Assembly (NCBI GenBank): GCA_963921255.3
Contig: CAWUEW020000002.1
Span: forward strand, 248,001-312,000
Reading direction: 5' to 3'
Length of the DNA: 64,000 nt
Origin: JANSYL01 sp963921255
GTDB lineage: Bacteria > Pseudomonadota > Alphaproteobacteria > Rhodobacterales > Rhodobacteraceae
Below, in pieces: positions 16,571 to 25,346 of this stretch (position 1 is the stretch's first letter; each line of letters opens with the position of its first letter). The translations under genes and the position numbers were made by a program. The notes below the pieces were generated by a model. That model searched no databases, was not told the DNA's origin, and saw nothing but the letters and a program-made list of their open reading frames with translations.

Positions 16571-17062
16571 ATGACAAACCTCTTAAAAGTTTCTGCCGCT
16601 GCCCTGGCACTTCTGGCGCCGAACCTTGCCGTTGCGGATGAGGCGCGGAACCTCGAAATCGTTCAATCTTTCTACGATGCATTGGATGCTGACGATGTTA
16701 CATCTGAAGAACTTGCCGCGTTCTTCTCCCCGGAGTTTGTGGACTACAATCGGCCTCCGATGATGCCTGCCGAGATGACCGACTTTCAGTCTCATGTCGC
16801 GGTTCTAACCAGCGTTGCAACTGGCTTCTCCGACGAACAGCACGACATACAGGTCATGGAAACACTCAGCGACGGATCCGTGCTGGTCGCCTGGAACTTT
16901 GCTGGCGTTCATAGCGGCGAGTTCTTCGGTGTACCGGCGACCGACCGTCAGGTCTTCATGAGCGGCTTCGACATCTACACGCTGAATGATGACGGCAAGA
17001 TTATTGCCCAGCGTCATGTCGAAGACGTCGCAGGCCTGATGGCCCAGATCACCGCTCAGTAA
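16571..17062 (+). CDS. Exported SnoaL-like/ester cyclase-type protein
   Basis: The 163-residue product has a typical signal peptide (MTNLLKVSAAALALLAPNLA, cleavage near AVADEA). A compact NTF2-like fold follows, as in SnoaL-type ester cyclases: an N-terminal helix (RNLEIVQSFYDALDADD), a central FFSPEFVDYNRP segment, and the strands VLVAWNFAGVHSGEFFG and FDIYTLNDDGKIIAQRHVED. The start has a good Shine-Dalgarno (GGAGAT, 8 bp upstream). The enzymatic activity of such small exported NTF2-like proteins is mostly unknown. It leads a cluster with azoreductase-like, VOC and DsbA-like genes. Confidence 0.8.
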   Translation: MTNLLKVSAAALALLAPNLAVADEARNLEIVQSFYDALDADDVTSEELAAFFSPEFVDYNRPPMMPAEMTDFQSHVAVLTSVATGFSDEQHDIQVMETLSDGSVLVAWNFAGVHSGEFFGVPATDRQVFMSGFDIYTLNDDGKIIAQRHVEDVAGLMAQITAQ

Positions 17063-17122
17063 AACACCCTCAGTCACCGAGCATTGCGAGACCCATGCCC
17101 GGTACATTCGAAGGAATGGAAA

Positions 17123-17722
17123 ATGACCAAGAAAATCCTGCTTGTGCAATCATCCGGCGGTGGCGAGGGGTCGAACTCCCGCCCGCTGGCCGCTCTGATG
17201 GCCGACAAGCTCAAAGCAAAATATGGTGATGCCGAGATCATCATCCGCGACGTGTTTGACAGCCTGCCGCCCGCTGTGGACGGTGCCTGGGTCGCGGCGG
17301 CCTACGCCCCCGAAGAGGCCCGCGACGATGCAGGTCGCGCGGCGCTGGCCGCGTCAGATGCACTCGTTGACGAGTTCCTCGCAGCAGATGCCGTTGTGAT
17401 CGCTGCGCCCATGCACAATTTTACGGTCTCAGCCCCACTGAAACTCTGGATCGACCAAGTCGCCCGCGCCGGTCGCACATTTGCCTATACCGACAAAGGC
17501 CCCGCACCCCTTGGCCCCGACCGCCCCACCTATGTGGTGATCACGTCCGGCGGCACAGAGCTTGGGTCACCGATGGACTTCGCCTCAAACTATCTGAGGT
17601 TCGTCCTAAGCTTTAACGGCCTGCAAAACGTCGAGATCATCGACGGCGGGCAAATGCTCCTGCAGCAAGACAAACGCGATCAAGCCGCCGCGCAAATCGG
17701 TGCGCTCGCCGGCGCTGCGTGA
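17123..17722 (+). CDS. FMN-dependent NADH azoreductase / quinone reductase (AzoR-like)
   Basis: The 199-residue flavodoxin-fold protein shows the N-terminal phosphate-binding strand and loop (KKILLVQSSGGGEGSNSRPL), the FMN-binding motif APMHNFTVSAPLKLWIDQV, and the TSGG loop followed by the C-terminal helix typical of AzoR. The family carries out two-electron reduction of quinones and azo compounds with NAD(P)H. The start at 17123 is set by GAAGGAATGGAAA; the longer frame back to 17084 adds 13 unlike residues. Position in a stress-type cluster supports a quinone or electrophile detoxification role. Confidence 0.88.
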   Translation: MTKKILLVQSSGGGEGSNSRPLAALMADKLKAKYGDAEIIIRDVFDSLPPAVDGAWVAAAYAPEEARDDAGRAALAASDALVDEFLAADAVVIAAPMHNFTVSAPLKLWIDQVARAGRTFAYTDKGPAPLGPDRPTYVVITSGGTELGSPMDFASNYLRFVLSFNGLQNVEIIDGGQMLLQQDKRDQAAAQIGALAGAA

Positions 17723-17732
17723 GGTGGGTCCG

Positions 17733-18209
17733 ATGAACAAGATCGATCCAGGCGTCACCGTCGGCCATATCCATCTGAAGGTCTCAGATCTGGATCGATC
17801 CATCACCTTCTATCGCGATGTGCTGGGCTTTGAGGTCACGCAACGGGTGGGCGATTTCGTCGCCTTCCTTTCGGCGGGCGGCTACCACCACCACGTGGGC
17901 CTCAACACGTTGCAAAGCAAAGGTGGCACAGCTGCTCCGGCCGGACACACCGGCATGTATCACGCTGCTTTCCTGTTCCCTAACAGAGCCGCTTTGGCAC
18001 AAACGGTCCGCAGCATCCTTTCGGCTGGCGTACCGCTGAGCGGCGCGACGGACCACGGCGTCTCTGAGGCGGTCTACCTCAGCGACCCCGACGGAAACGG
18101 GGTCGAGCTCTATGTCGACCGCGCGCCCGATGATTGGCCCCGCGATACAGACGGCAACATCTCAATGAACAACACACCACTCAATCTGGACGCTTTGCTC
18201 GACGCCTAA
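17733..18209 (+). CDS. VOC-superfamily protein (glyoxalase / extradiol dioxygenase fold)
   Basis: The 158-residue protein has a beta-alpha-beta3 module with likely metal ligands in GHIHLKVSDLDRS (His), GMYHAAFLFP (His) and PDGNGVELYVDRAPDDWP (Glu). The ending, with ELYVDR and a Trp-Pro motif, resembles CatE-type catechol 2,3-dioxygenase-like proteins of the VOC group. It starts 10 bp after the azoreductase-like gene with GAGGTGGG as ribosome binding site, so the two are co-transcribed. The pairing suggests quinone/catechol chemistry, but the substrate is not established. Confidence 0.85.
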   Translation: MNKIDPGVTVGHIHLKVSDLDRSITFYRDVLGFEVTQRVGDFVAFLSAGGYHHHVGLNTLQSKGGTAAPAGHTGMYHAAFLFPNRAALAQTVRSILSAGVPLSGATDHGVSEAVYLSDPDGNGVELYVDRAPDDWPRDTDGNISMNNTPLNLDALLDA

Positions 18210-18239
18210 GCGGGTGCGGGCAATCCCAAAGGACCTATC

Positions 18240-18878
18240 GTGCCTCATACTCTAACTTATGTTTATGATCCCATATGTGGCTGGTGCTTCGGTTTCTCCG
18301 TGGCGCTCGATTACGTCACCAAGCATATGCCGGAACTGTCGGTCGATATCCGCCTCGGAGGCATGATCAGCGGTAATGGTATTACGCCCTATTCGACCCT
18401 GTTCCAAATGGTCGGGTCGGGTCGCACGCATCTGGAACAAAAGACGGGCGCTAAGTTTGGGAATGCCTTTTGGGACGGCATGCTGCCAAGCGAGTCTTTG
18501 ATGAGCTCGCAGCCCTCGAACGCTGCAATCCCAACAGTCCGCACCCATGACCGTGCTATGGCACTGCCATACACGATGGCGATCAAGAAAGGGCATTTCG
18601 TGGATGGGCGCGACTTTAGCGATCCGGCGCTTTACCCGGACCTGGCAAACAGCCTTGGCCTGGGCGAGCTGACCTTCGACATCCCGGCACCAACAGAAAG
18701 CACCGCTGCCTTGGGAACAGAGTATGCCGCTACCCATTCGCCGAACTTCAAAGGCTACCCCAGCCTATTCTTGGCGGTAGGGAAGTTTGACACAAAGCAA
18801 GCACTTAGGCCAGTTGAGTTGTCCTATGATGGCCCGACGCTATTGAAGCTGATTGAGGCCGCGGCTCTACGGATGTAA
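18240..18878 (+). CDS. DsbA/FrnE-family thioredoxin-fold protein
   Basis: The 212-residue protein begins with GTG after AAAGGACC. It has YVYDPICGWCFGFS with the redox pair Cys13-Cys16 (CGWC), a helical insertion (about 60-150), and a cis-Pro-type strand (FKGYPSLFLAV). No signal peptide is seen, so it is probably cytoplasmic like FrnE-type oxidoreductases or glutathione-dependent isomerases. It is the last gene of the LysR-azoreductase-VOC cluster, 30 bp after the VOC gene. Role is probably thiol-dependent detoxification or oxidative-stress repair. Confidence 0.82.
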   Translation: MPHTLTYVYDPICGWCFGFSVALDYVTKHMPELSVDIRLGGMISGNGITPYSTLFQMVGSGRTHLEQKTGAKFGNAFWDGMLPSESLMSSQPSNAAIPTVRTHDRAMALPYTMAIKKGHFVDGRDFSDPALYPDLANSLGLGELTFDIPAPTESTAALGTEYAATHSPNFKGYPSLFLAVGKFDTKQALRPVELSYDGPTLLKLIEAAALRM

Positions 18879-19340
18879 ATCGTGTGATCAAAGGGGAAAC
18901 TCCAGCTGCGATCTGGACACACCCCCCTGCCAAATCCTATGCACTAAAAACGGTCGTTTTCTCACAGACGTTGTCAAAGCCGAAATCGCTGAAAAGCCTT
19001 GTTCCGCAAACCCTTGGCAAAACTCGGTTTGATTTTGTCATATTTTTGGCCGAGGCCGGACAAGTGGACATCGGAATACGATGCAGCATCTAGCTCCCTG
19101 GGCTCGAGTCTGACGTTTGCGGCAAGCGCCAACAATCGTAGTACTATGGAACTGCCAGCAAGATGCTGGGGCTGCAGTGGCTAGTGGCGGTTCGGAGGAA
19201 CGACCATGTCTGATATTCACTTGCCAGCCCTCTGCCCACGGCGTCCAGCTTGGAACAAGAGTCGAATAGTTGGGCAGAAACGTCCGCTTCTGCCCAAGCA
19301 AGTTTGAGCCATCTGCGTCCGTCTTGAGATATCACGGCAA
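18879..19340. other. Non-coding left edge of the genomic island
   Basis: No supportable gene. Short frames lack ribosome binding sites and recognisable sequence. The integrase remnant begins at about 19341. Confidence 0.4.
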
Positions 19341-19861
19341 GTGCGGGACCTCGCCCTCTTCAACCTTGCACTAGATAGCAAGCTCAGGGGCTGCGATCTG
19401 GTGAAGTTGATGGTCGCGGATGTCTAGGCAGCCGGTCAGGTCAAAGAGCGCGCATCTATCATCCAAAGCAAACGCGGAAGCTAGTTCGTTTCGAGATCAC
19501 AGTGGGCAAGCGCTAATCGATCGCGGAATGGCTTGAGGATGCTTTGATGACTGGGTCCGAGTACCTTTGGCCCGGCCGTTTCCAAGACCGGCTTCACCTC
19601 TCGAAACGCCAGCATGCGCGATTGGTACGAACATGGGTCTCATCGATTGGGCTCGAACCGAGTTCCTACGGTACGCATTCTATGCGCAGCACCAAAGTTG
19701 CCCAGATCCCCCGCGAGACCGGCAAACATCGTGCGGTCCAATTGTTGTTGGGTCACACCAAGATAGACAGTACAGTTCGTTATCTTGGGGTAGAGCTAGA
19801 AGACGCTCTCGCTATCGCCGAAGCTGTCGAGATCTGGTTAATCGGGCCGCTCGGAAGCTGA
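19341..19861 (+). pseudogene. Broken tyrosine recombinase (phage-type integrase)
   Basis: Reading from 19341 gives RDLALFNLALDSKLRGCDLV KLMVADV and then a stop (TAG 19425-19427); it continues AAGQVKERASIIQSK to a second stop (19482-19484), then shifts frame. From 19544 it reads through TGSEYLWPGR, YGTHSMRSTKV, AVQLLLGHTKIDSTVRYLGV and ends at 19861. The conserved Arg (GCDLV region), H-x-x-R-type box (HSMRS) and Tyr nucleophile (RYLGV) are the landmarks of tyrosine recombinases, so the gene is recognisable but dead: two stops plus a frameshift. It marks the old left part of an island. Confidence 0.75.
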
Positions 19862-20304
19862 TGGCCCAAACCAGCCATTCAGCTACTGCATTCGGCGTCG
19901 AAGTGCTGCCCGCCAGAACCGCCGTTCGCCGCCACTACTAAATCCTAAGGATCTCATAGGTTTGAAGTGCTGACTTTTATGACATTTGGCTCAAGCGTTG
20001 TTGTCGGGTGCGCTATAGGCGACTGTTGCGTGGGATAACAGGGCAGATCGGACATGGCACCCGACCCAGCACCTCAGATCAGAGGGGGCCTATGGGGGAG
20101 AGCAGCTCGGAAGGGCTAGCATATAGCTCCTTCTAAAAATGTGTCGTAATTATCGGATTTGATCGCATTTCCTAGTTTTCCCATCTCGAAGAATGCCGAG
20201 CAACCAATTGCTTTGACAGAAATCAATAGCTCTATTCGCGATTGATTGAAGAACAAATTTATTGTCGCCTAGCCATTATTGAGGGGTGAAGATGAGATAT
20301 CAAC
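19862..20304. other. Intergenic stretch without a supportable gene
   Basis: Relatively AT-rich, ending in the leader of the small exported protein at 20305. No RNA gene or clear repeat recognised. Confidence 0.4.
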
Positions 20305-20625
20305 ATGAACAAGATTCTAGCCGTCACCCTCGCTGCATCTTGGGCAACATCTGGTCCTGCACTTAGCCATCCCGGAGGATTGGATGCCAACGGATGCCAC
20401 GCGGGATCGCAGCCATATCACTGCCACCGACCTCAAGCACCGAGAACCTCGTCAGGTGGTGGCTGCATGTCTAGCTACATCGGAGTTTGCATCACGCCCG
20501 GCTCAGACGTGGATTGCGCCGGTGGTTCAGGCAACGGGCCACGGTACGTAAGAGGACCCTTTCGAGTGGTGGGAGCGGACCCGTTCGGCCTTGACCGCGA
20601 CCAAGATGGCATTGGATGCGAGTAG
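20305..20625 (+). CDS. Small exported YHYH/Excalibur-like protein
   Basis: The 106-residue product has a signal peptide (MNKILAVTLAASWATSGPAL, cleavage near LSHP). It is followed by a GGLDANGCHAGSQPYHCHR motif, as in YHYH-type domains, and a C-terminal DPFGLDRDQDGIGCE, the acidic-plus-Cys signature of the Excalibur calcium-binding domain. Five cysteines suggest disulfides outside the cytoplasm. Such proteins often accompany envelope or nuclease-type exported proteins, but no specific function is known. Ribosome binding site is weak. Confidence 0.7.
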   Translation: MNKILAVTLAASWATSGPALSHPGGLDANGCHAGSQPYHCHRPQAPRTSSGGGCMSSYIGVCITPGSDVDCAGGSGNGPRYVRGPFRVVGADPFGLDRDQDGIGCE

Positions 20626-21055
20626 CCGGGCGAATGCCTCAACAGTGCGTTCGAATGGGTAACATCAGGCAGTTCGTTCCTTCTGCATACCGCCTTGACG
20701 GCTAAAAGGGGATGAAATTGTCGGCGAAGTACGCGTTGTCCGGCCGAAGTGTTTCATTGCTTAGAACGCATTTGGGCGGATTGTCGCCGTCTTGAGGCGT
20801 TCTCAGCGGTTGATTGCCAGGTTTCCCACTTTGGTCAGGCGATTTCTTTTGGAACAGCGGTTCAAACAGGGTCGCGTCACAGGTTAGCCGAAGTGCTTTT
20901 CACCCTTGAAACACGAGGTGAACGGCGAACTCTCCTCTCAAGAGTCTGTGTTCAGTCAGCCACCACAGAATTGTGTCATTTCCGGAGAACACTGCATCCG
21001 ATGCGTCCACCACCCATATTTATTTCACTTGGCACCAACCGAGAGGAGAAAGGCC
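20626..21055. other. Intergenic stretch without a supportable gene
   Basis: 430 bp with no convincing gene, ending in a strong ribosome binding site (GAGAGGAGAAAGG) for the 48-residue gene. Confidence 0.4.
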
Positions 21056-21202
21056 ATGAGAAAGCTGATCATCATTCTGGCGGTCCTAATTGCGATCACC
21101 GTCCCCGCACTCGCCATCCCGTGGCACCCGGACTTACTGTTCGGACCGTGTCATCTGTCCGAAACGTATCTCGACTGCATCTCGTCCGTCCTTGACCAGT
21201 AA
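21056..21202 (+). CDS. Small secreted or membrane peptide (48 aa)
   Basis: ATG after a very strong GAGAGGAGAAAGG. The product is a hydrophobic leader (MRKLIIILAVLIAITVPALA) followed by a 28-residue tail with two cysteines (FGPCHLSETYLDC) ending SSVLDQ. It may be a signal peptide plus a small disulfide-bonded peptide, or a single membrane anchor. A perfect intrinsic terminator 23 bp downstream indicates a real monocistronic unit. Family unknown. Confidence 0.6.
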   Translation: MRKLIIILAVLIAITVPALAIPWHPDLLFGPCHLSETYLDCISSVLDQ

Positions 21203-21224
21203 TCGTCGAAAAAACTTGCGCTTA

Positions 21225-21252
21225 CGGCCCGCTTCGGCGGGCCGTTTGTTTT
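21225..21252 (+). terminator. Intrinsic terminator of the 48-aa gene
   Basis: CGGCCCGC, a TTCG loop and GCGGGCCG form a perfect 8-bp stem, followed by TTTGTTTT. Confidence 0.85.
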
Positions 21253-21546
21253 ATTGTGTGGGCTCACACTCCCCGACAATAATGTGAAGTGTTCTTCGCG
21301 AATTCACCAGTGTTCGGAAACACGTTGGGCTCACCGCCGACCTCAAATGCAGCGCAGCACCCTGCCCGAGAGCGTCCTTACGACGGTTACCAACGGCCCT
21401 AAGCTGCCTTTCACCGATCGATCAGGGTGCTGCGGTCGATGCCCGCTTTGCAGTCATTCGCTGCATTCGCGAATTCGGTGGGCACCGCCAATGGTGACAA
21501 CGACCTAGGCATGGTATCAGTCCTTTGGAATTTCGAGGTACGAAAA

Positions 21547-22416
21547 ATGCTCGCCAACTTGCTCGACTTCTATGGGCGATACCCGGATGTTCTCCTTTAC
21601 CTTAAGGGTATTGAGCGGCGGTCTCTAAGACCCGATCTCATTGAGTCGCTGGATTTCCATGGCAGAAGACAAAGAGAAATTCTCGATATTGCGCAATTCT
21701 ACCAGATAGAGGAGAGCGCGCAGATCATGCTCAATGACCTCTCGGCGCAAATGCACGAAGACGGTCTGAACAGTATGTTCAGCAACGTGCGATTGCCGTT
21801 CCCAGCAATGCTGTTGACTGTGCCCGAACCAAAGGTTGGCGAATGGCCGGCAGCGCTGATCACTCAAGATGGCAACGTACTCTACAGCCAGATCTATCTT
21901 GCGAATAACCACGGCCTGTTCCCGAACCTACTGATCTTCAAATCACAAGGGTCGTCGATAGAAATTTTACACACACCTACCTTCGCCTTGTCTCAGGCTA
22001 TCGGAGAAAACGTCACCGAAGAAGATGCTATCAAGCAGGAAAAGTCTCTTTGCTTTGGCTTCTTGGCCATGGCGGTGGGCATGTCTATCCTTTTTGAACA
22101 CAAGGCCATGTTGGAAAAAAAGGAAGTGCCTGCATACCCGAGAGCCGAACGACGAAGAGCGCAGAAATCTGGGCGAACACTGCCCAACAAGTCCGTAATT
22201 AAGGTTGAGCTGGGCGAGCTAGGCAGGCATCAGCTTGAAGCGACCAGCGACAAACGTCGTGTGAACGATGAGATCAGCTCAAAGCGACGAGCTCATTTGG
22301 TACAGGGCCATTTCATGCGCAACCGATCTGGTGGCATCAGCTGGAGAAATCCTCATATTCGTGGTGCTGGACCCCTTCTAGAACAAGAGCGGCACATTTC
22401 ATCCAATGAAGATTGA
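21547..22416 (+). CDS. Hypothetical island protein with C-terminal GHF-RGxxWxNP-type motif
   Basis: The 289-residue protein is mostly alpha-helical at the start (MLANLLDFYGRYPDVLLYLK), has a hydrophobic helix near CFGFLAMAVGMSILFEHKAM, and a basic C-terminus (RRAHLVQGHFMRNRSGGISW and then RNPHIRGAG). The motif resembles the ending of unannotated prophage/plasmid proteins of unknown function. The start chosen has GAGG 8 bases before the ATG; in-frame ATGs at 21511 and 21427 would lengthen it. No function is proposed. It belongs to the variable gene content of the island. Confidence 0.55.
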   Translation: MLANLLDFYGRYPDVLLYLKGIERRSLRPDLIESLDFHGRRQREILDIAQFYQIEESAQIMLNDLSAQMHEDGLNSMFSNVRLPFPAMLLTVPEPKVGEWPAALITQDGNVLYSQIYLANNHGLFPNLLIFKSQGSSIEILHTPTFALSQAIGENVTEEDAIKQEKSLCFGFLAMAVGMSILFEHKAMLEKKEVPAYPRAERRRAQKSGRTLPNKSVIKVELGELGRHQLEATSDKRRVNDEISSKRRAHLVQGHFMRNRSGGISWRNPHIRGAGPLLEQERHISSNED

Positions 22417-22967
22417 AGGGAACTGGTCGTCCAAATGCAATGATGATTTGGAAGCTCAATCCGCATCGCCTATTGAACATGCTCGGCAATGCCGCGGGGT
22501 GGTTTGGCGAGAGCTGAATTCCAGAACATTTGGCTATCGAGGACGCTTTGCATGGCGCAAAGGGCACGGAGTCCTTATTGTTTGTATATTGCCTTGAAAG
22601 TGCGAGATGGCCCACCCATGTGGCGCGTAAGCGGCGGAGAAGCTGCATCGAAATAGTCGGAGCCGCCGGGCATCTCCAGCCAACTATACCCAAATGGCAA
22701 ACCCGGTAGCTGGTCTAACCGCGCCCTTAACCGACTACTATAAGGGCCAAGCGCGGCTAGAATGGGGGGATTGCCATGAAAATTGGCGTCTACTTCCAAG
22801 CCAGTAAGTCTAACGGCGATGAATATCGCTGCGAGATCGTTTTGGGCCTTTCGGCTCTGGTCTGGCTTGCGAGCTTTTTCGTCTAAGGCGGGGAACGGGG
22901 GCTGTCTTCGGACGGTCCCTTTTCTTCTCGAATTTGCTGATCGTCGATTCATTTAAAGAGCATATTG
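22417..22967. other. Gap without a convincing gene
   Basis: About 550 bp. A 125-codon frame on the minus strand (22952-22575) exists but has no recognisable domain or good ribosome binding site, so it is not called. A short AT-rich leader precedes the gene at 22968. Confidence 0.4.
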
Positions 22968-23432
22968 ATGGATACCTCAAACATCCCACCAGAAATCCGA
23001 CGTCAATGGTTGCAGCCTGATATACCGATCATTGTGCGCAGCGGGTTAAAAGGCGACAAGCTCACCGCGAGACTTCCTTATCGCACGGACAATCGACAGT
23101 GGCTCAATGGGCTAGCTACTGGTAACCGGCGACCAACTATCCGGTGGGCGCATTTTGAAAAGTCCTGGAAGTTGCCGCTGAGTTGGCTCAATCGCTTTGT
23201 GGATGGGGCATTGGTTCGGTACGGGCGCGTCTACGTCGTCCAGCCTTACCGTGAAATGGAAAAATGCGCTCCAGCCTGCCGCAACGCGGTTGGCCATGAC
23301 TGCCAGTGTTCATGTATGGGAGCCAACCATGGAGCTGGAGACGGTGGCGGCTGGTTTGATGTCTCAGACACTTTCTCGTTTCGTTGGGGGCCACAAGAAG
23401 CTGCCATTCGCCTCATGACCCGGCGCTCCTGA
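22968..23432 (+). CDS. Cysteine-rich hypothetical protein, island cargo
   Basis: The 154-residue protein begins MDTSNIPPEIRRQWLQPDIP after AAAGAG. A central basic block (IRWAHFEKSWKLPLSWLN) is followed by YVVQPYREMEKCAPACRNAV and then GHDCQCSCMGANHGAG. The five closely spaced cysteines plus His look like a zinc- or iron-sulfur-binding knuckle. The C-terminus (WFDVSDTFSFRWGPQEAAIRL) is aromatic. It lies 92 bp upstream of the three-gene nuclease/ATPase operon on the same strand, so it could be an additional component, but a separate transcript is equally possible. Family not recognised with certainty. Confidence 0.6.
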   Translation: MDTSNIPPEIRRQWLQPDIPIIVRSGLKGDKLTARLPYRTDNRQWLNGLATGNRRPTIRWAHFEKSWKLPLSWLNRFVDGALVRYGRVYVVQPYREMEKCAPACRNAVGHDCQCSCMGANHGAGDGGGWFDVSDTFSFRWGPQEAAIRLMTRRS

Positions 23433-23523
23433 CGTGAACAGCGCTGCAAACCAGGGTGTTGACACAACCTAAGTGGGAGTGGACTCTGGAAATTGCAAAG
23501 GGTTGAGGAGCTTAAGTTACAAT

Positions 23524-24777
23524 ATGAGTGAGTATTCGCCCGCCACCGCTCTGGATTGCGATGACCCGGGTGACGACACGATAGCTCGATTCAGATATCA
23601 ATTTTGCATTGTTGCGATTAATGCATTCCAGCTTATTTCCAATCCCGGTTCGGCAGTTTCGTTGATATGCGAGAACTTCGAAGATGTTATTGTCCAAAGA
23701 TCGGATGGGAATTTTGATGCCCTGCAGGTGAAGACAAAACTTCGCCACCTACCGCCATTGAAGGCAAACGAACTGGCGGTTGAGAAGTCACTTATCCGTT
23801 TTGCCAAGCTGAATGCGCGATTCCCAGAAAGATTCTCAAGCTTTCAATTCGTTACGAACCACGAGATGTGGGAAGAACAGGAGAATAGTTCAAATCTTCT
23901 ATGGCTACTTTCGGAAGTAAGATCCTCCCCAAAAATCAAAGGGCTGCGCAAGACTAACCCGAAACGTGCCCTAGTAGAGAAGATCTCCGAGGCATCAGGT
24001 ACCCCGGTCGATAGCGTCATACAAATGCTTCAACGCACAAAGTGCGTAGCAAGACGAGAGGACGTTAAGTCAATCGACCGTGCAGTCTCGGATGCGATCA
24101 CGCAATGCACAGATTGCGCAAATTTGCCGTATGCAACCGTACTGAAGCTGGCGGACGATGCCATTGCAGCCGCTTTCCACGCATCTTGCAACGGACGAAA
24201 GACATTAGTCGCAAAGCTCTACGCCTCCGATGTCGACTACCACGAAGTATTTGCCGAGGCTTCGTTAGAAGGAAAGACGATCGACACAAAAATCATCTCT
24301 GACATCATCTCCGAGCGCTTGCAGGCAGAAAACGAACTCGTAGATATCGATGGACTGGTGAACTTGGATAGTCTGCCAAAAGGCCTCTCGAGGATGGTTC
24401 AAAAGATGGCGAAGGGCGGCGTCGAAACTGTTCGAATTCAACACATGACCGACCTGGTCAGATCGTTGGAGGCCTTGGAAGTTCGTTGGGCGACGAAATT
24501 TGGTCGTGAAAAAGCGAAGGCTCAGATGAAGGATGTTCTCGGCAGAACACTGACTGAGTGTGTTGAGGCGCAAGTCGAATCGTCGAACACAAAAGGGCTT
24601 TACGGCTCCGCACAGTACACAGAGACCAAAACTCGGCTGGAGAAGCGGCTCTCTGAAGAAGCAGATACACTCCATGGATGCCGAATTGAGCATCTGATGG
24701 GCGCCGTTGGTGCACTCACCGAAGATTGTAAGGTCTGGTGGTCAGATGAGTTTGAGCTTCAGGAGCATAGCTCGTGA
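23524..24777 (+). CDS. DUF4297/Cap4-like dsDNA nuclease, effector of an ABC-three-component/Lamassu-type system
   Basis: The first ~75 residues match the DUF4297 nuclease pattern of Cap4 and LmuA: DDPGDDTIARFRYQFCIVAI, then ICENFEDVIVQRSDGNFDAL QVKTK. The putative PD-(D/E)xK-type active site is Glu50, Asp54, Asp65/Gln68-x-Lys70. The long C-terminal part (about 100-417) is helical and probably contacts the ATPase complex. The start at 23524 puts the conserved motif at the N-terminus; the nearest GAGGAG is rather distant (about 14 bp). The TGA overlaps the GTG of the next gene. Known relatives degrade phage or plasmid DNA when activated. Function in this strain is inferred from the domain and operon. 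Confidence 0.8.
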   Translation: MSEYSPATALDCDDPGDDTIARFRYQFCIVAINAFQLISNPGSAVSLICENFEDVIVQRSDGNFDALQVKTKLRHLPPLKANELAVEKSLIRFAKLNARFPERFSSFQFVTNHEMWEEQENSSNLLWLLSEVRSSPKIKGLRKTNPKRALVEKISEASGTPVDSVIQMLQRTKCVARREDVKSIDRAVSDAITQCTDCANLPYATVLKLADDAIAAAFHASCNGRKTLVAKLYASDVDYHEVFAEASLEGKTIDTKIISDIISERLQAENELVDIDGLVNLDSLPKGLSRMVQKMAKGGVETVRIQHMTDLVRSLEALEVRWATKFGREKAKAQMKDVLGRTLTECVEAQVESSNTKGLYGSAQYTETKTRLEKRLSEEADTLHGCRIEHLMGAVGALTEDCKVWWSDEFELQEHSS

Positions 24778-25346
24778 ACCTAGACCTAATAGATATTGTT
24801 GCGTCGCTGGAAGAAAACGAACCACTGCACCTTGCGAGGCTTCTAGTGCTGCTTAGAGCGTTCATGAAGGATGATCAAAGCGCTGTGGAGGGCATAACCA
24901 AGCTGGCAAAACTGGACTTCCTCTTACGCTACCCTTCCTACTTTGAAGCCGCGCTGGTCGCGCGGGGTGTCAAACGTGAGAAAATCGAACTAACCGATCA
25001 TGAGCGCAACACGATCGAAGCCAGCATGGTCCGATTAAAGTTCGGGCCCTGGGATCATAGGTACCGTAGGTTCTTGAACTCGATGGCAGCCAGAGGTTTA
25101 GTGACCATACAGGTGCTTGGTAGAAAGGTTTCAGTAGACCTGACAAATGAAGGCCTCAAGGCTGCCGAAAGTCTTTCTCAACGTCCTGAATTTTTGCAGT
25201 TGGCATCTAGGGCAGACTTGCTTTCGCGGCATCTAGACCTTTCTGCAACCAATCTGATGAATTTCATTTATGAGACGTTTCCCGAGCTACATAATATGCA
25301 GTTTAATGACGAGATCGACGCGCAGGGCCTGCTGAATGAAGGCTAG
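24774..25346 (+). CDS. Middle component of an ABC-three-component/Lamassu-type system (LmuC-like)
   Basis: The 190-residue protein starts with GTG in a GTGA overlap with the nuclease gene and itself overlaps the ATPase gene by 11 bp. It is mostly helical (IDIVASLEENEPLHLARLLV LLRAF), with an ABC-3C middle-component-like core (KLAKLDFLLRYPSYFEAALV), a conserved PWDHRYRRFLN segment, and a winged-helix-like strand region (GLVTIQVLGRKVSVDLTNEG). Proteins at this position link the effector to the SMC-like ATPase. Assignment rests on size, features and operon position. Confidence 0.72.
   Translation: MNLDLIDIVASLEENEPLHLARLLVLLRAFMKDDQSAVEGITKLAKLDFLLRYPSYFEAALVARGVKREKIELTDHERNTIEASMVRLKFGPWDHRYRRFLNSMAARGLVTIQVLGRKVSVDLTNEGLKAAESLSQRPEFLQLASRADLLSRHLDLSATNLMNFIYETFPELHNMQFNDEIDAQGLLNEG

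Noticed and set aside
18884..19335. Short frames at the left edge of the island
   Set aside because: No domain, no start signals, on both strands; probably non-coding.
22575..22952. 125-codon minus-strand frame in the island
   Set aside because: No ribosome binding site or recognisable domain; it could be real, but evidence is too thin.
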